A stretch of DNA of 64,000 bases from Planococcus sp. APC 4015 (GTDB taxonomy: Bacteria; Actinomycetota; Actinomycetes; Actinomycetales; Microbacteriaceae). The position numbers were made by a program, and so were the translations under genes. Below, piece by piece: positions 55,930 through 64,000 of this stretch. The stretch is taken from NCBI GenBank assembly GCA_030407505.1, contig JASDDH010000011.1:1-64000 (forward strand), in the 5' to 3' direction. The first letter of the stretch is position 1, and each line of letters opens with the position of its first letter. The notes below the pieces were generated by a model. The model saw only the letters and a program-made list of their open reading frames with translations, was not told the origin of the DNA and did not search any database.

Positions 55930-58377
55930 ATGACTGACTCCTCCATTCCCCTCATTGTCGGCCGCGACCAGGGGCCCGAGGGTTCCGGGGTCCGGGCAGA
56001 CGAAGACCTGCTCGCCGGCCTCAATCCGCAGCAGCGTGAAGCCGTCATCTACCGGGGCCCCGCGCTCCTCATCGTCGCGGGAGCAGGCTCGGGCAAGACG
56101 AGTGTGCTCACCCGCCGCATCGCATCGCTGCTGCGCGGTCGCGAGGCGTGGCCGAGCCAGATCCTCGCCATCACGTTCACGAACAAGGCCGCCGGCGAGA
56201 TGCGCGAGCGGGTGGCGCAGCTGGTGGGCGACCGCGCGCAGGGCATGTGGATCTCGACCTTCCACTCCGCCTGCGTGCGCATCCTGAGGCGTGAAGCCGA
56301 GCAGTTCGGCTTCACCAAGTCCTTCACGATCTACGACTCCGGCGATTCGCGGGCGCTGATCAAGCGCCTCGTGAAGGAGCACGAGGCCGATGCCTTCGGT
56401 CTCACTCCGGCTGCCGTGCAGGGCCGCATCTCGAAGCTCAAGAACGAATTGTCGGATGCCGAGTCGTACGCGCGGTCGGCGAACATGAGCGACCCGGCGG
56501 AACGCGTGTTCGTCGAGGTCTTCAGCGACTACCAGCGGGCTCTCCAGCGGGCGAACGCGTTCGACTTCGACGATCTGATCGGCCAGGTCGTCTATCTCTT
56601 CCGGGCGTTCCCCCACGTCGCCGACGTCTACCGCCGGCGGTTCCGCCACGTCCTCGTCGACGAGTATCAGGACACCAACCACGCCCAGTACTCGCTGATC
56701 CACGAGCTCACCCGCCCGATCGGCTTAGACGACAAAGGCTTCGAGTCGGGCGGAATGATGATCTTCGACGCCGACCCCGCCGAAGACCCCGACAAAGCCG
56801 GCGCGTCGCTCACGGTCGTCGGCGACTCCGACCAGTCGATCTACGCGTTCCGCGGCGCCGACATCCGCAACATCAGCGAGTTCGAGCGCGATTTCCCCGG
56901 CGCCAAGGTCGTGCTGCTCGAGCAGAACTACCGCTCGACGCAGAACATCCTGAGCGCCGCGAACGCCGTCATCAGCAACAACTTCGACCGCAAGGACAAG
57001 AAGTTGTGGACCGATGTCGGCGAAGGCGAGAAGATCGTCGGCTTCACCGGGTACTCGCAGCACGATGAGGCGCAGTTCGTCGCCGATGAGATCGAGGTGC
57101 TGCACAAGGGCGGTCTGGACTACTCCGAGATCGCGGTCTTCTACCGGACGAACTCGCAGTCGCGCGCGCTGGAAGAGATCTTCATCCGCTCGGCGCTTCC
57201 CTACAAGATCATGGGCGGCACAAAGTTCTACGAGCGCGCCGAGATCAAGGACGCCCTCGCGTACCTGATCGCCGTCTCGAACCCCGCCGATGAGATGGCG
57301 CTGCGCCGCATCATCAACCGGCCGCGACGCGGAATCGGCGATGTCACCATCGAATCGATCAGCCGGTACGCCCAGAACGAGGGCATCCCGTTCCGCGACG
57401 CCCTCGCCAACTCTTCGGCCCTCGGAGTCGGTCCCAAGATCCAGGCCGCGATCGCCCATCTCGACGCCGTGCTCAACGAAGCGACCGAGCTCATGCTGCC
57501 CGCGACGGGCGAGATCGCGCCGCCCACCACCGTCGCGCTGGGGCTGCAGCTGCTGCTCGGAAAGTCGGGCTACACCGACGCGCTCCGGGCGAGCAAGGAC
57601 GCCCAGGACGAAGCCCGGGTCGAGAACCTCGACGAACTGGTCGCCGTGGCTCGCGAGTTCGCCCGCAACAATCCCGAGGGCACGGTGATCGACTTCCTCG
57701 CAGAAGTGCAGCTCGTGGCCGACGCCGACGACCTCGACGATGCGTCGGGATCGGTCTCGCTCATGACGATGCACACCGCGAAGGGTCTCGAGTACGACGC
57801 CGTCTTCGTCACCGGTGTCGAAGAAGACCTGATCCCGCACCGCATCTCGGCGGGCGAGCCCGGAGGCCCGCAGGAGGAGCGCCGGCTGTTCTACGTCGGC
57901 GTCACGCGTGCCCGCAAACGGCTCTACCTCTCGCTCGCGATGACCCGTGCGCAGTTCGGCGAGGTGACGGTGGCGATGCCGAGTCGCTTCCTGCAGGAGA
58001 TCCCGGCCGACCTCGTGCACTGGCGCCAGTCGCCGGGCGACGTGAATTCGCGCGGCGGCACGCAATTGCGCTCGCTCAACGCCCGCCGCGGCGGCTCCGC
58101 CGGGGGCGGATCGGGGCGCTACGGCGATGACCTCGTGCCGCTGGCCCGCCGCGAACCCACGAACCTCGATCGGTTCGCCAACCGCATCCCGTCGAAGGTG
58201 CGCGACAACGCCGATCTCGAGCTCGCGCCGGGCGATCGCATCCGGCACGACGACTTCGGCGACGGGCGCGTCGACCTCATCACGGGCGAGGGAGCCAAAC
58301 GGGTCGCCCACGTGCGGTTCGACAAGGTCGGCGCCAAGAAGCTGCTCATCAAGATCGCCCCGATCTCGAAGATCTAG
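55930..58377 (+). CDS. pcrA: ATP-dependent DNA helicase PcrA/UvrD
   Basis: An 815-residue superfamily 1 3'-5' helicase for repair and replication-fork processing. All motifs are present: Q-motif NPQQREAVIYRGP, Walker A VAGAGSGKTSVLT, Ia ITFTNKAAGEM, II LVDEYQDTNHAQY, III GDSDQSIYAFRGADIR, IV LEQNYRSTQNIL, V TMHTAKGLEYDAVFV, VI YVGVTRARKRLYLS, and a C-terminal DxFGxGRV segment used for RNA polymerase contact. TAGACT precedes the ATG by 9 nt. Confidence 0.96.
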   Translation: MTDSSIPLIVGRDQGPEGSGVRADEDLLAGLNPQQREAVIYRGPALLIVAGAGSGKTSVLTRRIASLLRGREAWPSQILAITFTNKAAGEMRERVAQLVGDRAQGMWISTFHSACVRILRREAEQFGFTKSFTIYDSGDSRALIKRLVKEHEADAFGLTPAAVQGRISKLKNELSDAESYARSANMSDPAERVFVEVFSDYQRALQRANAFDFDDLIGQVVYLFRAFPHVADVYRRRFRHVLVDEYQDTNHAQYSLIHELTRPIGLDDKGFESGGMMIFDADPAEDPDKAGASLTVVGDSDQSIYAFRGADIRNISEFERDFPGAKVVLLEQNYRSTQNILSAANAVISNNFDRKDKKLWTDVGEGEKIVGFTGYSQHDEAQFVADEIEVLHKGGLDYSEIAVFYRTNSQSRALEEIFIRSALPYKIMGGTKFYERAEIKDALAYLIAVSNPADEMALRRIINRPRRGIGDVTIESISRYAQNEGIPFRDALANSSALGVGPKIQAAIAHLDAVLNEATELMLPATGEIAPPTTVALGLQLLLGKSGYTDALRASKDAQDEARVENLDELVAVAREFARNNPEGTVIDFLAEVQLVADADDLDDASGSVSLMTMHTAKGLEYDAVFVTGVEEDLIPHRISAGEPGGPQEERRLFYVGVTRARKRLYLSLAMTRAQFGEVTVAMPSRFLQEIPADLVHWRQSPGDVNSRGGTQLRSLNARRGGSAGGGSGRYGDDLVPLARREPTNLDRFANRIPSKVRDNADLELAPGDRIRHDDFGDGRVDLITGEGAKRVAHVRFDKVGAKKLLIKIAPISKI

Positions 58378-58424
58378 CGCCGCACGCCGTTGGGCGGCGT
58401 GTGCGCCGCGGATAGGCTCGGACG

Positions 58425-59414
58425 ATGGCCCTCTTCTCGCGCCGACCGCAGCCCACCCCCGATGAGCCCGACGCGCCCTCGGAACCGGTGACGCCCGATG
58501 TGCCGGTGGCCGAGCCGCCGGCCGAGGCGACGGCATCCGTCGGCATCTCGGTGTCGTCGTTCCAGGGGCTCGGTTCGGGACCGGCGCAGGCCGCCCCCGC
58601 CCCGGCGGCTCCGGCGGCGCCGCCCGTTCTCGAGACCGTTCCGGGGCTGCGCGACAACGTCGTGCTGCGCGAGGCTCTGGCGGGGATGCCCGAGAACCCG
58701 AGCCCGCAGCAGCTGCTCGACCTCTCGCGGCAGGTGCTGCAGGGGCACCTCTTCCTGCGGGTGAAGGGCGACGCCCGCGCACTGATCGCCGAGGGCAAGG
58801 AGCTTCCCCTGGCGGTCGCCGCGATCGGCGACCGGCGCTTCGCGCTCGCGTACTCGAGCGGCGCCGCACTGCAGGCGAGCATCCGCGCCGACGGCGACGC
58901 GACGACGTCGGCGCTCGGACAGCCGTCGATCACGGTGCTGCGCCACGTGCGTGACGGCGCGCTCGAAGGTCTCATCATCGATCCCGCGTCCGCCCCGGCA
59001 CGCGCGATCCTGCCGCGGGCGCTCATCGAGCGCATGCTCTCGGCCGGCGACGAGACGCTCGCCGTCAAGACGCTGCTCTCGCAGGGGCGCACGGAGGCCA
59101 TCCCCGCCGCCGTCGCCGACGCCCTGACCCGCGCCCCACTGTGGGTCGCCGTCAACAATCCGGTCGAGGGCGCGCCCGCCGGCATCGCCGAGAGCCGCTC
59201 GCAGGACGGCGGACGCTACCTCGAGCTGTTCACCCACCCGCTCGAGATCGCCGCGATGGCGCGCGCCGATCGCGCGGCTCCGATCACGGGAGCGCAGCTG
59301 GCCACCGCACTGCGAGCCGACCCCGGCATCTCGGGCGTGCTCATCGACCCGCGCGGTCCGTGGATCCGGCTCAACCGGGAAGAGCTCGCCCCGGTTCTCG
59401 CCCTCGCCGACTGA
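58425..59414 (+). CDS. SseB family protein
   Basis: A 329-residue protein. A proline/alanine-rich N-terminal tail (about 70 residues) precedes an SseB-like core with LREALAGMPENPSPQQLLDL, FLRVKGDARALIAEGKELPL, and a C-terminal SseB domain (LWVAVNNPVEGAPAG, then LELFTHPLEIAAM and GVLIDPRGPWIRLNREEL). The function is unknown. TAGGCT is 6 nt before the ATG. Confidence 0.85.
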   Translation: MALFSRRPQPTPDEPDAPSEPVTPDVPVAEPPAEATASVGISVSSFQGLGSGPAQAAPAPAAPAAPPVLETVPGLRDNVVLREALAGMPENPSPQQLLDLSRQVLQGHLFLRVKGDARALIAEGKELPLAVAAIGDRRFALAYSSGAALQASIRADGDATTSALGQPSITVLRHVRDGALEGLIIDPASAPARAILPRALIERMLSAGDETLAVKTLLSQGRTEAIPAAVADALTRAPLWVAVNNPVEGAPAGIAESRSQDGGRYLELFTHPLEIAAMARADRAAPITGAQLATALRADPGISGVLIDPRGPWIRLNREELAPVLALAD

Positions 59415-59477
59415 GCACCGGTCCGCGCGCGATATCGCGGTCTCGCGGATGTCGCGGGCCGGCCATAGGGTCGAGCC

Positions 59478-60515
59478 ATGGCGTCCGAGCGCATCACCCT
59501 GACGATTCCCGGGCCCGACGGTGACCGCGATGTCGGCCTGTCGAGTCCGAACCGCGTGCTCTGGCCGGAGCTCGGCATCACGAAGCGCGAGCTCGCCGAG
59601 TACCTGATCGCCGTCTCGGGTCCGTTCCTCGAGGCGAACGGCCACCGCCCGGTGTCGCTCGAACGCTTTCCGGAGGGCGTCGACGGTGAGCGGTTCTATT
59701 CGAAGAACCCGCCCAAGGGTGCGCCGGGATTCGTCGAGACGGTCACCGTCACCTACAACAGCGGTCGCCGGCATCCGCAGATCGTGCTGACCGAAGCCGC
59801 AGCGGTCGTGTGGGCCGCGCAGATGAACACGGTCGTGTTCCATCCGTGGGCGTCGCTCGCGAGCGAGCCCGACAACCCGGTCGAATTGCGCATCGATCTC
59901 GATCCGCAGCCCGGCACCGACTTCGCCGACGCCGCCGCGATCGCACCTGCGCTGCGCGACGTGCTGCGCGAGGCGGGCCTCGAGGCATGGGTGAAGACGA
60001 GCGGCAATCGCGGCATCCACGTGTTCTGCCCCATCGAGCCGACGCACGAGTTCCTCGATGTGCGTCACGCCGTCATCGCTGCCGCGCGAGAGCTCGAGCG
60101 GCGAATGCCCGAGAAGGTCACCACGAGCTGGTGGAAGGAGGAGCGCGGCAGCCGTGTCTTCGTCGACTTCAACCAGGCGAACCGCGATCGCACGATGGCC
60201 GGCGCCTACAGTCCGCGCGCCCTCGCCGGTGCGACGGTGTCGACGCCGCTGGCCTGGGAAGAACTCGCCGAGGCCGACCCCGCAGCGCACACCATCCGGT
60301 CGATCCCGCAGCGCCTGGCCGACGCAGGCGACCCGTGGGCGGGATTCCTCGACAAGCCGGGACGCATCGACACGCTCCTCGAATGGTGGGACCGCGATGT
60401 CGCCGACGGGCTTGGAGAGCTCAACTTCCCGCCCGACTTTCCGAAGATGCCGGGTGAGCCGCCGCGCGTGCAACCGAGCCGCATCAACCTCGAGAACTGG
60501 CCGAAAGAGGGCTGA
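59478..60515 (+). CDS. LigD-type polymerase, canonical-length paralogue
   Basis: A 345-residue stand-alone LigD polymerase domain (primase-polymerase fold): GITKRELAEYLIAVSGPFLE, DxD metal motif ELRIDLDPQPG, SGNRGIHVFCPI, WWKEERGSRVFVDFNQANRD. It is convergent with a LigC-type ATP-dependent ligase, their stops 3 nt apart, a natural end-joining pair. A second, longer paralogue is at 13256-14491. TAGGGT is 6 nt before the ATG. Confidence 0.92.
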   Translation: MASERITLTIPGPDGDRDVGLSSPNRVLWPELGITKRELAEYLIAVSGPFLEANGHRPVSLERFPEGVDGERFYSKNPPKGAPGFVETVTVTYNSGRRHPQIVLTEAAAVVWAAQMNTVVFHPWASLASEPDNPVELRIDLDPQPGTDFADAAAIAPALRDVLREAGLEAWVKTSGNRGIHVFCPIEPTHEFLDVRHAVIAAARELERRMPEKVTTSWWKEERGSRVFVDFNQANRDRTMAGAYSPRALAGATVSTPLAWEELAEADPAAHTIRSIPQRLADAGDPWAGFLDKPGRIDTLLEWWDRDVADGLGELNFPPDFPKMPGEPPRVQPSRINLENWPKEG

Positions 60516-60518
60516 TCC

Positions 60519-61565
60519 TCACTCCAGCACGTCGCGGACGTCGTAGTCCGTGACCGATTCGAGCTGGTCGTACGTGCACGAGCGCGCGTCGCGGTCGGGG
60601 CGCCAGCGTTCGAACTGCACGGTGTGACGGAAGCGCCAGCCCTCGAGCTGGTCGTACCGCACTTCGAGAACACGCTCGGGGCGCAGGCGCACCGACGTCA
60701 TGTCGCGATCCGGGGCGGAGAAGCGGGACTTCTCGCCGTCTGCCGTGACGGCGTCTCCGGCGTCGTCGCGCTCGACGAGCGGTTCGAGCTCGTCGATGAG
60801 CTCGAGGCGACGCGCGTTGCTCCAGGCCGACACCGCGCCGACCGGATAGAGGACGCCGTCGTCGTTGTAGAGTCCGACGAGGAGTGAGCCCACTCCCTGA
60901 CCCGATTTGTGGATGCGGTACCCGATCGCCACGACATCGGCCGTGCGGGCGTGCTTGATCTTGAACATGGTGCGCTTGTTGGGCGCGTACGGCTGGGCGA
61001 GCGGTTTCGCGACCACGCCGTCGAGCCCGGCGCCTTCGAACTCCGCGAGCCACTGCTCGGCGACGGCCGGATCGTCGGTGGTGCGCGTGACGTGCACGGG
61101 ATGCGGCACGTCGCCGAGCAGGTCGACGAGCTGAGCGCGGCGCTCGGCGAACGACTCGGACTGGAGGTCGCGGTCGCCCCGGGCGAGCAGGTCGAAGCCG
61201 ATGAACATCGCGGGGGTCTTCTCTGCCAGCATCGCCACGCGGGATGCCGCCGGGTGGATGCGCTGCGTGAGGGAATCCCAGTCGAGGCGCTGGCGGCCCT
61301 CGACCTGCTTCGGCACCACGATCTCGCCGTCGATCAGGCACGGTTCGGGCAGCAGGCGAGTGAACGCCTCGACGAGCTCGGGGAAGTAGCGGGTCAGCGG
61401 CTTCGCGCCGCGCGAGCCGATCTCGACGTCGGTGCCGTCCCACGACACCAGCGCGCGGAAGCCGTCCCACTTGGGCTCGAAGCTCAGTCCGCCCGGCGTC
61501 TTCGCGGGGTCGGGCACGGCAGGAACGGACTTCGCCAGCATCGGCGCGGGGATCTCGTGCGGCAT
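60519..61565 (-). CDS. ATP-dependent DNA ligase (LigC-type)
   Basis: A 348-residue ligase. Adenylation motif I FEPKWDGFRALV (Lys nucleophile), DGEIVV, IGFDLLARGDRD, EGAGLDGVVAKPL, and motif V FKIKHARTADVVAIGY, then an OB-fold. The length fits LigC-like ligases of actinobacteria, used in end joining. CAGGAT lies 6 nt before the ATG. It is convergent with the LigD-type polymerase. Confidence 0.92.
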   Translation of the reverse strand: MPHEIPAPMLAKSVPAVPDPAKTPGGLSFEPKWDGFRALVSWDGTDVEIGSRGAKPLTRYFPELVEAFTRLLPEPCLIDGEIVVPKQVEGRQRLDWDSLTQRIHPAASRVAMLAEKTPAMFIGFDLLARGDRDLQSESFAERRAQLVDLLGDVPHPVHVTRTTDDPAVAEQWLAEFEGAGLDGVVAKPLAQPYAPNKRTMFKIKHARTADVVAIGYRIHKSGQGVGSLLVGLYNDDGVLYPVGAVSAWSNARRLELIDELEPLVERDDAGDAVTADGEKSRFSAPDRDMTSVRLRPERVLEVRYDQLEGWRFRHTVQFERWRPDRDARSCTYDQLESVTDYDVRDVLE

Positions 61566-61611
61566 GGGTCCATCCTGCCCCTCGGTGCCGACACCGGGAA
61601 GGACGCGCGGA

Positions 61612-62295
61612 TCAGTCTTCGAGCCGAGCGGCGAGCCGCCGCGCGACCTCGGCCGCCGGCATCCGCTTCGGGAAGACGGCCACCACGACGTCGTCGTCTG
61701 CGGGGTCGACGGGGTCGGGATGCACGCCGAAGCGGCGCAGCGCGTCGTCGAGGGCTCGGCGCAGCACCGTCACCGGGACCTTCTTCGGGCCACGGAGCAG
61801 CTGGCGCAGCACGTGGTTGTGCACGGCGGTCACGAGCGCCGCGAAGCCGACGGCGTCGAGCGGGTCGAGGCCGGGGAGCGCGGAGCGCAGGTACTCGTCG
61901 AAGAGCCGCTCGTAGCGGAACACCGTCACGATCTCGCGATCCCGCAGCGCCGCGACGCCGCGCACGATGGCGTACCGGCGGCGTGCCAGCTCGGGATCGG
62001 CGGCGAAGTGCGAGTACACCCGCACGGAGGCCTCGCAGACGGCGCCCCAGGGGTCGGGGTGCGGGTGGGCGAGATACTCGCGCAACTGCTCGAGCAGCAG
62101 TTCGTGGTCGGCGAAGACGACGTCGTCCTTGCCGCCGAACTGCCGGAAGAACGTCGAGCGCGAGACGCCGGCGGCCTGGGCGATCTGCTCGACGGAGGTC
62201 TGATCGAATCCCTGGCGGGCGAACAGATCGATCGCGGCGGCGACGACCGCTGTACGGGCGTCGGTCGGCGTCGGGGCTGCGGTGGCGTCGGACAT
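61612..62295 (-). CDS. TetR/AcrR family transcriptional regulator
   Basis: A 227-residue regulator. HTH: VVAAAIDLFARQGFDQTSVE, then IAQAAGVSRSTFFRQFGGKD. The C-terminal helical domain is unassigned. It lies upstream of and divergent from sucCD; the 137-bp gap holds the sucC promoter. Target unknown. TAGGCT ends 9 nt before the ATG. Confidence 0.9.
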   Translation of the reverse strand: MSDATAAPTPTDARTAVVAAAIDLFARQGFDQTSVEQIAQAAGVSRSTFFRQFGGKDDVVFADHELLLEQLREYLAHPHPDPWGAVCEASVRVYSHFAADPELARRRYAIVRGVAALRDREIVTVFRYERLFDEYLRSALPGLDPLDAVGFAALVTAVHNHVLRQLLRGPKKVPVTVLRRALDDALRRFGVHPDPVDPADDDVVVAVFPKRMPAAEVARRLAARLED

Positions 62296-62345
62296 CTCGC
62301 ACAGAGCCTAGCCCGCAGGCGTCGGGAGCGCCCAGCCGTCGGTAG

Positions 62346-62432
62346 TAGGCTCGGTGACTGGTCGATATCTCGACGTCGAGACGCTTTTCGGGCGTCATCC
62401 AGCCCCATTCGCCACCGCGAAGGAATTCCACT
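62346..62432 (+). promoter_or_regulatory. sucCD leader with a perfect 14-bp palindrome
   Basis: A -10-like TAGGCT (62346-62351) is followed by a roughly 75-nt leader containing the perfect palindrome TCTCGACGTCGAGA (62368-62381) and then GAAGGA (62419-62424), 8 nt before the sucC GTG. The palindrome could be an operator just downstream of the start point or an RNA hairpin. Confidence 0.5.

Positions 62433-64000
<1,568 letters not shown>

Noticed and set aside
56725..58869. 714-codon open frame antisense to pcrA
   Set aside because: It is the shadow of a helicase with every motif in place; the antisense protein is Arg/Ala/Pro-rich without recognisable domains.

Overview
The window reads as chromosomal DNA of a high-GC Gram-positive actinobacterium, most likely a Microbacterium or close relative in the Microbacteriaceae. 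The grounds are strong G/C in third codon positions, the guaB / guaB3-SURF1-DUF3817-guaA arrangement, actinobacterial families (TAP-like hydrolase, F420-type DDN-like reductase, WYL regulator, two crcB genes), and dispersed palindromes that I recall from such genomes. The genus is an inference. A recurrent feature is leaderless transcription: more than thirty starts sit 6-7 nt downstream of a TANNNT-like -10 hexamer with no Shine-Dalgarno, and I used this to choose starts.

Layout. 1-10.4 kb: purine genes guaB (5' end outside the window), guaB3 and guaA, with SURF1 and DUF3817 between the last two. guaB is separated from guaB3 by an accessory block: a decayed ~30-bp tandem repeat, a DUF559 nuclease-like gene framed by two long inverted repeats, TMEM175, DUF2277, and a secreted CotH protein with six C-terminal ChW repeats. 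10.4-20 kb: glycosyltransferase, a divergent MBL hydrolase/TetR pair, a LigD-type polymerase, a TAP-family protein whose nucleophile serine is Glu, a Bax-inhibitor-1 protein, and a coupled GDPD-crcB-crcB operon.

20-47.6 kb: a long accessory region of mostly single, small, mixed-strand genes (phosphotransferases, methyltransferases, VOC, GNAT, AKR, LLM, epimerase, protease inhibitor, small hypotheticals). It holds the oddest protein of the window, a LacI-type DNA-binding domain fused to a complete GH1 glycosidase, plus a LuxR regulator fused to a serine-less alpha/beta-hydrolase, a frameshifted DinB-like gene and a GAGTC microsatellite in a small ORF overlapping a methyltransferase start. It ends at an unusual CAU tRNA gene.

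47.7-64 kb: conserved chromosome again. It has a WYL regulator divergent from a DrrAB-like ABC exporter, then a HAMP receptor with a degenerate class III cyclase domain followed 2 nt later by an MscS channel with a cyclic-nucleotide-binding domain. Next come a membrane protein, YccF, the PcrA/UvrD helicase, SseB, a second LigD-type polymerase convergent with an ATP-dependent DNA ligase, a TetR regulator, and sucCD (sucD runs off the end).

The leading candidates for something undescribed are the LacI-GH1 fusion with a palindrome over its own promoter, and the pseudo-cyclase/MscS-CNBD operon, in which both halves have lost canonical nucleotide-handling residues. A membrane-protein/winged-helix operon at 43.2 kb has a perfect 9-bp inverted repeat across its -10 and is easy to test. 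Family assignments come from recognising motifs by eye; no database search was run.
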